Source: an uncultured Pedosphaera sp.
GTDB taxonomy: Bacteria; Verrucomicrobiota; Verrucomicrobiia; Limisphaerales; Pedosphaeraceae
Direction: 5' to 3'
Length of the DNA stretch: 64,000 nucleotides
NCBI GenBank assembly: GCA_903918755.1
Contig: CAIXFN010000081.1
Location: 62,001-126,000 of the forward strand
Shown here piece by piece: positions 9,660 to 19,338 of this stretch. The position numbers and the translations under genes are program-made. The first letter of the stretch is position 1, and each line of letters begins with the position of its first letter. Under the pieces are notes generated by a model. It ran no database searches. It was not told the DNA's origin and saw only the letters and a program-made list of their open reading frames with translations.

Positions 9660-10361
9660 TCACCAAGGCCGCTGCAGATCGGGCCGTGCTTTGCGCAACT
9701 TCGCCGGCGCTGCCCGCTGGACCGGCACTTCGCCGGAGGCATCCGCCACCGGTTCGCCGCCGGTCTGAATGGCCTTGATGGTGGCTTCGATCACCCCCAG
9801 CAACTCCTCCCGCCCCCGCCCCTTGGTCGCAGAACAGGTGAACGTCGCCGGAGGCTGCTCAAACCAGGGCGCGATGCGCTCCATGAACGCCGCGGTGTTG
9901 GTCCGCACCACGGTGGCCGAAAACTTGTCGGTTTTCGTAAACACGATCACGAACGGCACCGAGTGGCTGACCATCCATTCCAAAAATTCCAGATCGATGG
10001 CCTGGGGGGTCAACCCCGAATCGATGAGCATGAAAACCAGACTGAGATTCTCGCGCTGCTCAATGTAATCCGTCACCGCCTCGTTGAAGCGGGCACTGTC
10101 CTTGCGCGCCACCTGGGCGAAACCGTAACCGGGCAAATCCACCAACCGCCAGGTCTTGTTCACATTGAAAAAGTTGAGGAGTTTGGTGAATCCCGGCACG
10201 GGAGAAACCCGGGCCAGATCCTCCTTGCCCGCCAGCATATTCAGCAGGGAGGATTTGCCGACATTGGAGCGGCCAATGAAGGCGAACTCGGGCAGCGACA
10301 CGTCCGGACAGGAATCGAGATCCGCCGCGCTCCGGTCAAAAATGATGGATGAAATATTCAC
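9660..10361 (-). CDS. engB: Ribosome biogenesis GTP-binding protein EngB (YihA/YsxC)
   Basis: A 233-residue TRAFAC GTPase. G1 is GRSNVGKS at residues 30-37; the conserved G2 threonine is in VPGFTKLLNFF; G3 is DLPGYG at 75-80; G4 is TKTD at 142-145; G5 is FTCSATKGRG. The order and the SNVGKSSLLN and DLPGYGFA wording are diagnostic of EngB, which acts in 50S subunit assembly in the cytoplasm. The C-terminus has an extra ~30-residue basic tail (AKLRKARPDLQRPW) beyond the usual ~200 residues. It is followed at 133 bp by the small exported protein and preceded by the ABC permease gene on the same strand. Confidence 0.95.
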   Translation of the reverse strand: MNISSIIFDRSAADLDSCPDVSLPEFAFIGRSNVGKSSLLNMLAGKEDLARVSPVPGFTKLLNFFNVNKTWRLVDLPGYGFAQVARKDSARFNEAVTDYIEQRENLSLVFMLIDSGLTPQAIDLEFLEWMVSHSVPFVIVFTKTDKFSATVVRTNTAAFMERIAPWFEQPPATFTCSATKGRGREELLGVIEATIKAIQTGGEPVADASGEVPVQRAAPAKLRKARPDLQRPW

Positions 10362-10459
10362 AATGCTAAGCCAACATCCAACTATCGCAGCAAAATGGCC
10401 GGGCTGACAGACCTAATTTTCGGCCGTGGAAGATCTGCTGGATTCGCTGGACGCCGCGG

Positions 10460-12121
10460 TCAACCGGGGTCATGGCGCCCACCCTGACGTCCAGCCACTT
10501 CGAGGAATTTACGGGAACGGAGATTGTGGAGCAGCGCGAACCAGCCGGCCGTGGCGACGGCAGCTTGGACAATCGCAACGAGGAGGAGACTGGCCGACGG
10601 GGACCAGTCCATGGTACGCCCCACTGCGATGGCCCCCAGAACCGGGACCAGGAAGGCGAATGTCCAGGTCACCAGCCAGAGGACGAGCAAATGCGTTCCC
10701 CGGAGGGATAGCCAGAGACCGAAAATCATCACGGCCAGGAGAGTAATGGGGCTGGGGAAGGTCAACAGGCTGATTTCATCGGCCGGGGATCGGAAATTCA
10801 ACTGCCGCGCGGCGAACCACCCGAGGGCCAGCACCGCCAGGGCCGGGAAGTAGTGGCAGCCGATGCCCCATAACCGGCCCTGGATTAATTGAACTGCGGA
10901 AAGCGGCGTGACCAGGAGAATCTCCAGCGCCCCCTCGCGTCGTTCCCGACGAAAGCTGTTGGCGGCACTGAACGCCACGCCCAATAATAGGGCGGGGAAA
11001 ACCAATATCTGCCAGCGGAAATCCCCCAGCAGGACGATGAACTCCGCCCCCAGCAGGACGCACAACCATCCCCACTTGGTCAGGCGCGCCGTCCAGGAAT
11101 ATTCCTGAAGCCAGGCCACCGGATTGCGGTCCAGAGCGGAGCCCCGGTCCCAACGAAAGGCGGCGCGCCAAAACTCGGAAGCGGCAAAAGTGGAAACCCA
11201 GCGGGGAGGCGCCCCGGCACTGCCGCCGCCATCGGCCGACCAATTCACCCGCAAGCGGCGGATCGCCGCCTGGCTCACGAGGAGGAAGAGCGCCAGCGGC
11301 AGGGCCAGGCTAATTCCCCAAGTGATCAGCGGGATGTTTCCCAGGTTCCCCAAGGCGGATACGCCCGCCCCCGCCAGCGCCGGATGGCCCAGCAAACCGC
11401 CCAACAACGCACCCAAGGCCAACGCGAAGCCGGCGATGGCAATGAGCAGCATCAAAACCACCGCCTGGCCCAAAAAGAGGCCCAGCGCCAGACCCAATGA
11501 AGTGACCATGACCTGGATGGTCGTCCCACCCAATACGGAGGCGTAGAGTCCGGCGGCGGTCCCGAGCAGCACCGCGCTCAGATCTTCCTGACCGGCCGAC
11601 AGGACCTGGAGCAAGCTCACCCCACCAAGCATAAAAGGCAACACCAGCACCGGAAGGGCTGCCAGCAGCAGGGTACCAGACCGGAGAATGTGCAGTGAAG
11701 CTTTGCCAAAGAGAACATCCGCCACCGTCAGCGGAGTCAGGAAAAGCAGTCCCAGCGTGCCCTCCCGCCGTTCCTGGCTCACGCAATCGGCCGTCATCAG
11801 CGGCACAATGATCCAGAGGGCACACCGAAAAACGATCTGCAGAAAGTCGAAGAGATACCGACCCATCTGGCTCTCCGGCAGGTTCGCATTGCTAATAAAG
11901 AGCCCGAACATGAGGACCATGAGCCCAGCCGCCAAAACCCGTAACCAATGATTCACCGGCCGGCGCGCGGCCTGGCGCAATTCGCGCACCACCAGCGTGC
12001 TCGTCCGGGACAAGGACGCTGCCTCAACCAGCCAGGCACCCGACCGGAGGCGGGAGCGCGGATGGCGGTCAAACCGCGGCGTCCCGCGATGTGGGGTAAA
12101 GCCGGTGGGCAGGGACGTCAT
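10460..12121 (-). CDS. Two-fold ABC-2 type permease protein
   Basis: A 553-residue integral membrane protein with about 10-12 hydrophobic helices. It holds two copies of the ABC-2 permease signature loop: SQERREGTLGLLFLTPLTVA at about residue 113 and RRERREGALEILLVTPLSAV at about 390. The protein therefore looks like two fused permease halves. No ABC ATPase gene lies next to it in the window, so its motor must be encoded elsewhere or it has been orphaned. The N-terminus has ~35 cytoplasmic residues. Known relatives export drugs, polysaccharides or lantibiotics, or belong to gliding-type GldF systems; the substrate is not predictable here. Confidence 0.82.
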   Translation of the reverse strand: MTSLPTGFTPHRGTPRFDRHPRSRLRSGAWLVEAASLSRTSTLVVRELRQAARRPVNHWLRVLAAGLMVLMFGLFISNANLPESQMGRYLFDFLQIVFRCALWIIVPLMTADCVSQERREGTLGLLFLTPLTVADVLFGKASLHILRSGTLLLAALPVLVLPFMLGGVSLLQVLSAGQEDLSAVLLGTAAGLYASVLGGTTIQVMVTSLGLALGLFLGQAVVLMLLIAIAGFALALGALLGGLLGHPALAGAGVSALGNLGNIPLITWGISLALPLALFLLVSQAAIRRLRVNWSADGGGSAGAPPRWVSTFAASEFWRAAFRWDRGSALDRNPVAWLQEYSWTARLTKWGWLCVLLGAEFIVLLGDFRWQILVFPALLLGVAFSAANSFRRERREGALEILLVTPLSAVQLIQGRLWGIGCHYFPALAVLALGWFAARQLNFRSPADEISLLTFPSPITLLAVMIFGLWLSLRGTHLLVLWLVTWTFAFLVPVLGAIAVGRTMDWSPSASLLLVAIVQAAVATAGWFALLHNLRSRKFLEVAGRQGGRHDPG

Positions 12122-12290
12122 GGCATGGTTGGTTTGCGTTCACTTTCACCCTACCTGCGGACGGTGTCAAACCTGGAGGCGGGTCGCTTTAGCGACGGCA
12201 CATGGCACATCTGGCTGGAAGGCAACAAATTTCACCTAAATGTAACCTTGAACACCCCCGGGAAGGCCCAAAAATAGCCCGGCGGGATGA

Positions 12291-12319
12291 TTGACATTTG
12301 GGCTATTATTGGGTATATT
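12291..12319 (+). promoter_or_regulatory. Sigma-70 promoter of the NAGPA-CotH-pseudopilin operon
   Basis: A full-consensus -35 TTGACA (12291-12296), a spacer of exactly 17 bases and a -10 TATATT (12314-12319) stand out in a locally AT-rich stretch. The expected start is near 12326, giving a leader of about 85 bases to the ATG at 12410. It points rightwards, away from the ABC permease gene. This is the best promoter match found in the window. Confidence 0.8.
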
Positions 12320-12409
12320 AGGGCATTAGCTCTAGAAGTTCTTTTGTTGTACCGCCGGTGAGTTTGGTCTTGGTTTTTGATTCGCTGGGGCGGGTCGGAA
12401 TGGGTCGGA

Positions 12410-13555
12410 ATGCGTAACCACCGATTGGCTTGGTTTCTGTTGGGGTGCTGTTTGTTCGTGGGTCGGCCGGGAATGTCCCGCTGGTGCCAGGCAGGCGAGG
12501 CCCCCGGACAGGAGGTGGTTGGTTCGTACCATCACGAGGTCCTACCTGCTGGCCCTTGCTCCATTCATGTTTTCCAAACCGAATTTTCCCAGCCGGGGTG
12601 GCGGATTACCACGACTTTGGGAAAGGATGGCAATTTCGGGGTGGCCACCCTGACTGACCAGGTTAAGGGCCTGCCCCCCGCCATCGGCCGGCCAGTCGCG
12701 GCCATCAATGGGGATTTTTTTGACACCAGCGAAGACTACGGCGGCGGTCCCCGCGATTTGCAAATCTTTCAAGGCCAACTGGTTCGGAGCCCGGCGGGGC
12801 ATGCTTGTTTCTGGCTGGACACATTCGGCAAACCGCACCTGACCAACCTGGTTTCGCAGTGCCGGATTCTGCTGGCCAATGGCCAATCCATACCGTTCGA
12901 GCTAAACGTGGCCCGTCCGGCGGATGGTTGCGTGCTCTATACCCCGGTGCTGGGGGCAACAACCCGCACCAGCGGCGGCACCGAGCTCATACTCGCGGGA
13001 GGCAGCGATGATGCCTGCCAGCCGCTCCGGGCCGCTAGCCACCTCACGGCAAAGGTCCGCGAGGTAAAAACCGGGGGCAACAGCCCACTGCGTCCCGGAA
13101 CGATGGTGCTCTCGCTCGGCCCCAAATTGATGGCCCGCCTGCCCGCCATCGGCGCCGGCGCACAACTGGAAATTTTCACGGACACCGTTCCCAGCCTCGC
13201 GGGAGTGGAAACGGCCATCGGGGGCGGCCCCACTTTGGTGCGCGACGGCCAGGCGATGCACTGGAGCGGGATCAATGTCCGGACTCCGCGGGCGGCGATC
13301 GGCTGGAATCAAAAGCAATTTTTTCTGGTGGAGGTGGATGGGCGACAAAAGTCCTCCGCCGGGATGTCCTTTCCGGAATTCGCCAATTACCTGGTGAAAC
13401 TCGGCTGTGAAAACGCGCTCAACCTCGACGGCGGCGGCTCCTCCACCTTATGGGTGCAGGGGAAGGTGGTAAATAGCCCCAGCGAAGGCCGGGAACGCTC
13501 CAGCGCGAACGCCGTGGTGATCGTGCAACAACCCCGGGGGACACCGGAAAAATGA
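12410..13555 (+). CDS. Exported phosphodiester glycosidase family (NAGPA domain) protein
   Basis: The ATG at 12410 was chosen over an upstream TTG at 12377 because it begins directly at the leader MRNHRLAWFLLGCCLFVG. The protein has 381 residues. The domain fold of the human uncovering enzyme NAGPA is shown by AAINGDFFD, AIGGGPTLVRDGQ, RTPRAAIGW and the catalytic-region motif LNLDGGGSSTLW near the C-terminus. Family members cleave sugar-1-phosphate diesters (GlcNAc-1-P caps in lysosomes, teichoic-type polymers in some bacteria). The stop overlaps the CotH gene start by ATGA, so translation is coupled. It is the first gene after the 12291 promoter. Confidence 0.88.
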   Translation: MRNHRLAWFLLGCCLFVGRPGMSRWCQAGEAPGQEVVGSYHHEVLPAGPCSIHVFQTEFSQPGWRITTTLGKDGNFGVATLTDQVKGLPPAIGRPVAAINGDFFDTSEDYGGGPRDLQIFQGQLVRSPAGHACFWLDTFGKPHLTNLVSQCRILLANGQSIPFELNVARPADGCVLYTPVLGATTRTSGGTELILAGGSDDACQPLRAASHLTAKVREVKTGGNSPLRPGTMVLSLGPKLMARLPAIGAGAQLEIFTDTVPSLAGVETAIGGGPTLVRDGQAMHWSGINVRTPRAAIGWNQKQFFLVEVDGRQKSSAGMSFPEFANYLVKLGCENALNLDGGGSSTLWVQGKVVNSPSEGRERSSANAVVIVQQPRGTPEK

Positions 13556-15234
13556 CCCCCTCCCCCGCCAACTGCCGCCAGCTCACCGGTTCCCGCCGCT
13601 TCCGGTGGGGAGTTGTCGGAGCATGCTCGCTGGTCGTGCTGGTCGGCGGGAGTTTGACCCTTCGCGCGGAACCACCCGCGCCCGCCCAAGGGGCGCGCCT
13701 CGTGCGACCGTTGGCGGGAGGAGATTTATTTACGAACGGAACCGTCCGGCAGGTGCGGGTGGAGTTAGGCCCGGAAGCGCTGGCTGCATTGCGGAAGGAT
13801 CCGCGCGGGTATGTGTCGGCACAAATTCGCGACGGTGACACCACCTATGCGGGAGTGGAGATTCATCTTAAAGGCTCGACGGGCAGCTTTCGTCCACTGG
13901 ATGACAAGCCCGGGTTGACCCTGAAATTCGATCCGGCGCAACCCGGCGGCACTTTTCATGGGTTGCCCAAAATCCACCTGAATAATTCGGTGGAAGATCC
14001 GAGTTACATGAACGAACACCTGGGGGCGGAGCTATTCCGCGCCGCCGGTATACCGGCCCCGCGCGTGGCCTACGCCAACGTCACCATGAATGGACGGCCG
14101 CTGGGCCTCTATGTTCTGAAGGAGGGTTTCACCGAGGATTTTCTGGCCGGATATTACCACGATACCAGTGGGAACCTTTATGAGCCGCAAGATGGGCATG
14201 ATGTGGATGAGCCCATGAAACGGCACTCCGGACGCGGATCCAAGAAAGACCAATCCGACTTGCAAGCGCTGGCAGCGGCCACCCGCGAGCCCGACCTCGA
14301 AAAGCGTTGGGAAGGTCTCGGGGCGGTCCTGGATCGGGACGAGTTTTTGACCTTCGCCATCATGGAAGTCATGGTGTGCCACCGGGATGGCTACAGCCTG
14401 GCGCGGAACAATTTCCGGGTTTACCACGACCGGGACTCGGACAAGATCGTGTTCCTGCCGCACGGCATGGATCAATTATTCGGCCGGGCCGACCTGCCCT
14501 GGCAACCCCGCTGGGCGGGACAGGTGGCCGAAGCCCTGCTGAACACACCCGCCGGGCGCAAGCGTTATCGCGAACAATTCCAGGAGCTCTTCGCAAAGAC
14601 CTACGACGCCAAAACGCTCGCGCACCAGATCGACGGCTGGTTGCGGGAACTGCGGCCCGCGCTGGCGGCAGGAGACTTTGCCTCCGTGGAGCGGGAAGCG
14701 ACGGTCGTGAAGCAGCGGGTGGCTGACCGGCAGTCGTTTCTTGCGGCGCAGATTCATCTGCCCGAGCCGGCGTTTTTGGAATTCACCGGAGGCACCGCGC
14801 ACCTGACGGGCTGGCAGGCAGGTGAAGCCCCCGCCGGTGGCGGGTTGCGGGAAGGCAAGTCGCCGGACGGATTAAGGACCCTGACCATCCAAGCCGGACC
14901 AGTGACATCGACCGGTTGGCGCACCAGCGCCCTGCTTCGTCGGGGCCACTATCGCTTCAGCGGGCAGGTTATGGTAACGGGTGTGAAGCCGCTCCCCTTT
15001 GGCAAACATCAGGGGGCGTCGCTTCGCGTTTCCGGCCGGACCGGGCAATCCCGGGAGACTTTGGGCGATTCCCCCTGGCAGGAAGTCGACACCGAATTTG
15101 CGGTCGCCGCCGAGCAGGAAACCGTGGAATTGGTGTGCGAACTCCGGGCCAGCGCCGGACAGGCCTGCTGGGCTATTGACTCGCTTGGTCTCCGCCAAAT
15201 TCCTTTGACCGCCCGCATCAATCCCAATCCCTAA
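13552..15234 (+). CDS. Exported CotH-type kinase family protein
   Basis: A 560-residue protein with an N-terminal membrane/signal segment ([19 protein letters not shown]). The CotH fold is recognised from [20 protein letters not shown] (ATP-binding region), [24 protein letters not shown], the catalytic-loop region [17 protein letters not shown] and the metal-binding [11 protein letters not shown]. In Bacillus and Fusarium-type relatives CotH phosphorylates secreted or coat proteins. The usual D-x-D of the metal loop reads HGMDQ here, so one acidic residue differs from the common form and activity is uncertain. A ~150-residue beta-sandwich tail (about 400-560) may bind carbohydrate. It overlaps the upstream NAGPA gene by 4 bp and leads into the pseudopilin 5 bp later. 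Confidence 0.85.
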   Translation: MTPSPANCRQLTGSRRFRWGVVGACSLVVLVGGSLTLRAEPPAPAQGARLVRPLAGGDLFTNGTVRQVRVELGPEALAALRKDPRGYVSAQIRDGDTTYAGVEIHLKGSTGSFRPLDDKPGLTLKFDPAQPGGTFHGLPKIHLNNSVEDPSYMNEHLGAELFRAAGIPAPRVAYANVTMNGRPLGLYVLKEGFTEDFLAGYYHDTSGNLYEPQDGHDVDEPMKRHSGRGSKKDQSDLQALAAATREPDLEKRWEGLGAVLDRDEFLTFAIMEVMVCHRDGYSLARNNFRVYHDRDSDKIVFLPHGMDQLFGRADLPWQPRWAGQVAEALLNTPAGRKRYREQFQELFAKTYDAKTLAHQIDGWLRELRPALAAGDFASVEREATVVKQRVADRQSFLAAQIHLPEPAFLEFTGGTAHLTGWQAGEAPAGGGLREGKSPDGLRTLTIQAGPVTSTGWRTSALLRRGHYRFSGQVMVTGVKPLPFGKHQGASLRVSGRTGQSRETLGDSPWQEVDTEFAVAAEQETVELVCELRASAGQACWAIDSLGLRQIPLTARINPNP

Positions 15235-15239
15235 TTTAT

Positions 15240-15911
15240 ATGAAAGATAAAACCCACCAAAAAGTCGCCGCGTTCACCCTCATTGAACTGCTGGTCGTGA
15301 TTGCCATCATCGCCATTCTGGCGGCCCTTTTGCTGCCGGCCCTGGCCGCCGCCAAGGCCCGCGGCCAGCGCATCTCGTGCCTCAATAACCTGAAGCAGAC
15401 GAGCCTGGGCCTGCGCATCTGGGCGAACGACCAGGGCGACCACTATCCCTGGAGCATGGGGGCGACCAATAATGGCAGCGCGGAATCCGCGGATTGGACC
15501 GACCACCTGCGCTTTGCCTCCAACGAGTTGGCCACACCGAAAATTCTTTTTTGCCCCAGCGATCTGAAGACCAAAAGCGTGGGGGGCAGTTGGGCCGAGT
15601 TACAGGCCGACCAAAATGTGAGCTATTTCATCGGGACCCAGGCCGTGCTGGGCCGCTCCCAATCGACCCTGCTCGGGGATTACAATGTCACTGGCGGCGG
15701 CGGCGGGCTGGATTTGTCCTGGAGCATCTTCCTGGGCAGCTCGATTGACGCCACGTATGACAACACCCTGCATCAATTCCAAGGCAATATCGCCCTGGGG
15801 GATGGCAGTGTGCGCCAGGTGAAAACCGGTGATTTACGCAACCAGATCAGCGCCGAAATCGCCACCGGCACCACCAACGTGGTGTTCTCGAAGCCGCGCG
15901 GCATTTTCTAA
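15240..15911 (+). CDS. Type II pseudopilin-like protein (prepilin N-terminal methylation domain)
   Basis: A 223-residue protein. Residues 12-35 show the prepilin cleavage and methylation sequence [16 protein letters not shown] with Glu at +5, followed by the [18 protein letters not shown] helix that is a hallmark of the expanded Verrucomicrobia/Planctomycetes family. The C-terminal globular part has a [20 protein letters not shown] stretch and the conserved [13 protein letters not shown] element near residue 195. It would be processed by a prepilin peptidase encoded elsewhere and sit as a periplasmic fibre subunit. It begins 5 bp after the CotH gene, within the same transcript. Confidence 0.92.
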   Translation: MKDKTHQKVAAFTLIELLVVIAIIAILAALLLPALAAAKARGQRISCLNNLKQTSLGLRIWANDQGDHYPWSMGATNNGSAESADWTDHLRFASNELATPKILFCPSDLKTKSVGGSWAELQADQNVSYFIGTQAVLGRSQSTLLGDYNVTGGGGGLDLSWSIFLGSSIDATYDNTLHQFQGNIALGDGSVRQVKTGDLRNQISAEIATGTTNVVFSKPRGIF

Positions 15912-15935
15912 GCCGGACCTGGCGTTGTTCTTATC

Positions 15936-16592
15936 ATGGTGCCGAATTCCAAAGCCACGCGTTTGGTGTCCCTCGGAGTTATCCTGGCGGCGGCGGGAGC
16001 CATCTACCTGCTCAACCACGAGACCCCGCCTTCGTTCGAGGCGCATCCCCACATCGCCACCGGAGCGGTGATGGCGGAACTGGCCCTCGGCCTGCTCCCC
16101 AGCGGTGGCCGCCTCGTCGTGATCAAACGCGATACCAAAACCTTTGAAAATCCCGCCTCGGTGGCGCAGTTCACCGCGTTCCAGCAGGCGGTGAGCCACG
16201 CAGGGGTAACCATTGCGGCGGTGCAGGAAATCCACGTGGATCCCCTCCGACCCGTGGCGGTCGCACCCGGGGATTTTTTTGACATGCTGCGCAAGGCACC
16301 GGAAGGTACTGTGATCGTTTCCTTCATGGGGCCACCAACCCTTTCCGACGAACAACGCGCCAAATTGGGCCCGCCGCGGGCCAAGGTGGTGGCTTTCTGC
16401 GCGGCCAGTTCGCCCGCGCCCGCGGAACTGCGGGCGATCTTTGACCAGCAATTGCTCGCGGCGGCGGTCATTTCCCGGCACGACGCGCCGGCGCCGGGCA
16501 CCGGGCCCAAGAGCAACCAGGATTGGTTCCAGCGATCCTTTTTGACGATAACCCCGGCCAATCTCAACAGCCTGACCGCCACCACTCCGTGA
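15936..16592 (+). CDS. Membrane-anchored protein of unknown function
   Basis: A 218-residue protein with one N-terminal hydrophobic anchor (LVSLGVILAAAGAIYLL). The rest is soluble and has alternating beta/alpha pattern with ALGLLPSGGRLVVIKRDT, FDMLRKAPEGTVIVSFMGPP and AKVVAFCAASSPAP, resembling a periplasmic Rossmann-like or substrate-binding-type fold; no family is recognised. The start is the only ATG before the anchor, 24 bp after the pseudopilin stop. Its stop overlaps the next gene's GTG (GTGA), so both lie in one operon with the pseudopilins and NAGPA proteins. Confidence 0.7.
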   Translation: MVPNSKATRLVSLGVILAAAGAIYLLNHETPPSFEAHPHIATGAVMAELALGLLPSGGRLVVIKRDTKTFENPASVAQFTAFQQAVSHAGVTIAAVQEIHVDPLRPVAVAPGDFFDMLRKAPEGTVIVSFMGPPTLSDEQRAKLGPPRAKVVAFCAASSPAPAELRAIFDQQLLAAAVISRHDAPAPGTGPKSNQDWFQRSFLTITPANLNSLTATTP

Positions 16593-17314
16593 AGCCCGCT
16601 TGCCCATACGAGCAGTGCCCGGTGACCAACCGGCCCCCGACCCGACCCCGCAGCCGGGCAGCGTTCACGCAGGCCGATCTGCTGGCGTTGGTGGCGGGAA
16701 TTCTTGTGCTGACGGCACTGGTTCAGGGTCCGCTGGCCCGTTCGCGCCGGGCGGCGCATCAGGCCCGGTGTGAAGCAAACCTGAAGGAAATCAACCGCGC
16801 GGTGAATAGTTTCGCGGAGGAAAATGGCAAAGCCCTGCCCGGCCCCATCCCCGAGCAAACCGGGGAATTGCAATGGTGGTACAAGGAGCAGGTGAAACAC
16901 TTTCTGGGGCTCACCGGCGCGTCCTCCACCAACGACCTGGTTTTCGCCTGTCCGGACGACCGCGGGTACTCGGACCCCCGTCCGTTTCACCTGACCGACC
17001 GCTTTGATTACGGCAGCTATGTTTACAATGGCGTCTTGCTGCCGGGCCTGCCCGGGATTGCGGGCCTGCCCACCAGCGCCATCAAGCGACCCGCCCGGAC
17101 CCTGCTGGTTATGGAATGGACCGCCCATGCCCCGCTTTCCTGGCACCGCAGCCGCACGGGACAGCGCAATGCCCCTTTTTACCGCGACGCCGAGAGCGTC
17201 ACGGGATTCGTGGATGGCCACGTGACCCTCACCAAAATTTATTACGACGGCTACAACGCCGCCTACACCCAGGATCCCATTGCCGGTTATGATTATCAAT
17301 ACAGCCCCAACTGA
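16589..17314 (+). CDS. Degenerate pseudopilin-like protein
   Basis: About 241 residues from the GTG at 16589, which overlaps the upstream stop by four bases; the open frame extends to 16523 but the overlap supports the GTG. The N-terminus carries AAFTQADLLALVAGILVLTALV, a hydrophobic helix preceded by Phe-Thr as in prepilins, but the conserved L-I-E-L-L is replaced by Q-A-D-L-L. Asp in place of Glu at position +5 could still serve. The following RRAAHQARCEANLKEINRAV and the C-terminal GFVDGHVTLTK match the pseudopilin family of the gene at 15240. Function is inferred as a minor fibre subunit. Confidence 0.7.
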   Translation: MKPACPYEQCPVTNRPPTRPRSRAAFTQADLLALVAGILVLTALVQGPLARSRRAAHQARCEANLKEINRAVNSFAEENGKALPGPIPEQTGELQWWYKEQVKHFLGLTGASSTNDLVFACPDDRGYSDPRPFHLTDRFDYGSYVYNGVLLPGLPGIAGLPTSAIKRPARTLLVMEWTAHAPLSWHRSRTGQRNAPFYRDAESVTGFVDGHVTLTKIYYDGYNAAYTQDPIAGYDYQYSPN

Positions 17315-19310
17315 ACGCTTTCCCCTGCCCCGGACCATCCGGCCGCAGCTTCGCCCCCTCCGCCACTGCATCGCGCTGGCGCTCCTGGTCCTCGGTTGCG
17401 CAACCTCAACGGTCCGGGCAGGCACGCAAGTGGGGCCCTGGGTGCCCATTTTCAAAGGCGTGGACCGGACCTCGGGAACCAACACCCCCGGCAGCGGCGG
17501 TTTTACAAATTTGCAGGTGATTCGCGCCATCCGTGTGGACCTGACCGATCCGGACATCCATTTCTTCACCACCCCGCGCGCCACGAATTACCAGGCGGAC
17601 GTTGCGGAAACTGGGGGAATGAAGCCAAACCAATTCGCGACCAACTACAATTTAAATGTGGTGATTAACGCGAACTTCTTCGCTCCCAACAACGATTATA
17701 ATTTCCCGCAAGGCACCCCGATGGACTTGAGCGGCCTCTTAATCTGCACCGGCCAGGTCGTTTCGGCCCAGGAGCAAAACCTGCAGTCCGACGGCACCTA
17801 TGGCTCCGCCGCCACCTTCCTGTTCACCTCCAATAATGCGGCGCGATTTATCCCCACGAACTGGCCGGCGACCTCCACGGTGGGCACTTACACGGCGGTG
17901 AGCGGGGATTACCCGTTGCTGATCAGCAACACCATCGTCGCCTATGTTTACACCAATGCCTATTACCAGGGTGGCGGGCCCAATTATCCGGTGCACCAAC
18001 TCAATCCACGCACGGCGTACGGCCTTTCGGCCGACCGCCATTATCTTTATCTCATGACGTTGGATGGCCGCCAGTCGGGCTATAGCGACGGCTCCTACGA
18101 TTGGGAGACCGCGCGCTGGATGCAGCTTCTGGGTGCGGCCGACGCCGCCAACATGGACGGAGGTGGCTCGACCACCCTGATCCAGATGAGTTCCACGGGA
18201 GTGCCGGTGATGCTGAACAACTCCTCTTCGGTGGCGGCCTATGGCTATCAGCGCACCATCGGCAGCGTGTTCGGCCTCACCGCGAAACCGCTTCCCGGCT
18301 TCATCAACAACATCACCGTGAACCCCGATGACACGGCCGCCAGCCTGACGTGGACCACCACCAGCCCAGCCGACGGCCTGGTGCAGTACGGCCTGACCAC
18401 CAATTTGGGCTCATCCACACCGCTCTTCAGTCCGCTGGTCACGAACCATTCCGTGCTGCTGACCAACCTGCTGCCGGGCAACATCTACTATTACAAAATC
18501 CTCTCGACCGCCGCCGGGACGCAGTACGCCTCCTCGAATTATTATTTCCTCACGACCAATTATTTCACCAGCCACCAGGCGTTTGATGTCACCAATTCCT
18601 GGACCTGGACCGATGCCAACCTGGACGGGATCAATTGGACGGCCAAATCTTACAATGATACGGGGTGGCTGGGTTCGGGCCCCGGTTTGCTCTGGGTCTA
18701 TTCCAAAGGAACCCCCAACTCGCTCGTACAACCCCGCAACACGCAGCTCGCATTTAATCCGGCAACCGTCTACCCGTACTACACCTATTACTTCCGCACT
18801 CATTTTAACATTCCGGTGAGTCCTTCCTCCGTCAGCTTGACGCTATCCAATTACGTGGATGATGGCGCGGTCTTTTATCTGAATGGAGCCGAACTCTACC
18901 GTTTGCGCATGCCCGCCGCCCCGGCAGTGATCGTGAATTCCACCCTCGCCCCCACGTATCCCTGCTCCGGCGATGCCACCTGCCCGGATGTCTTTTCGGT
19001 GATCGGGGTCACGAACCTGCTGGCCGGCGACAATGTCCTGGCAGCAGAAGTTCACAATTATAATGTGGCCAGTCCGGACATCACCTTCGGCTCGGCCCTG
19101 ACGTATAACATTGCTTTCAGCGTCCGCCCCACGCTCAACCTTGCCACGGCCGGCGGCACGGCTACCCTGAGTTGGACGCGCGGAGGCTTTCTGCTCCAGC
19201 AAGCCAGCACCCCAAATGGCCCGTGGTCAGCCGTCCCGGGTCCGGTGGTGAGTAGTCCGTACGTGCTGACCAATTTTCCCGGAACCCTCTTTTACCGGCT
19301 CGGCCGCTGA
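17289..19310 (+). CDS. Exported phosphodiester glycosidase (NAGPA) with fibronectin-like and galactose-binding-like C-terminal domains
   Basis: A 673-residue protein from the ATG at 17289, which overlaps the previous gene by 26 bp. The leader is HCIALALLVLGCATSTVRAG; the Cys in LGC may be a lipobox-like site. The NAGPA domain fills about residues 45-340, with VVINANFFAPNND, LTLDGRQSGYSDGSYDWETA and the key motif NMDGGGSTTLIQ. Next comes a fibronectin-type module (YYYKILSTAAGTQYASSNYY), then a galactose-binding-like sandwich with YYFRTHFNI and DDGAVFYLNGAELYRL. The C-terminal SWTRGGFLLQQAS motif is a common end module of verrucomicrobial secreted proteins. It is the last gene before the terminator at 19339 and is a close paralogue of the gene at 19685. 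Confidence 0.9.
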   Translation: MIINTAPTERFPLPRTIRPQLRPLRHCIALALLVLGCATSTVRAGTQVGPWVPIFKGVDRTSGTNTPGSGGFTNLQVIRAIRVDLTDPDIHFFTTPRATNYQADVAETGGMKPNQFATNYNLNVVINANFFAPNNDYNFPQGTPMDLSGLLICTGQVVSAQEQNLQSDGTYGSAATFLFTSNNAARFIPTNWPATSTVGTYTAVSGDYPLLISNTIVAYVYTNAYYQGGGPNYPVHQLNPRTAYGLSADRHYLYLMTLDGRQSGYSDGSYDWETARWMQLLGAADAANMDGGGSTTLIQMSSTGVPVMLNNSSSVAAYGYQRTIGSVFGLTAKPLPGFINNITVNPDDTAASLTWTTTSPADGLVQYGLTTNLGSSTPLFSPLVTNHSVLLTNLLPGNIYYYKILSTAAGTQYASSNYYFLTTNYFTSHQAFDVTNSWTWTDANLDGINWTAKSYNDTGWLGSGPGLLWVYSKGTPNSLVQPRNTQLAFNPATVYPYYTYYFRTHFNIPVSPSSVSLTLSNYVDDGAVFYLNGAELYRLRMPAAPAVIVNSTLAPTYPCSGDATCPDVFSVIGVTNLLAGDNVLAAEVHNYNVASPDITFGSALTYNIAFSVRPTLNLATAGGTATLSWTRGGFLLQQASTPNGPWSAVPGPVVSSPYVLTNFPGTLFYRLGR

Positions 19311-19338
19311 CCGCGCGCCCAAATCCAGCCGCCGCCCT

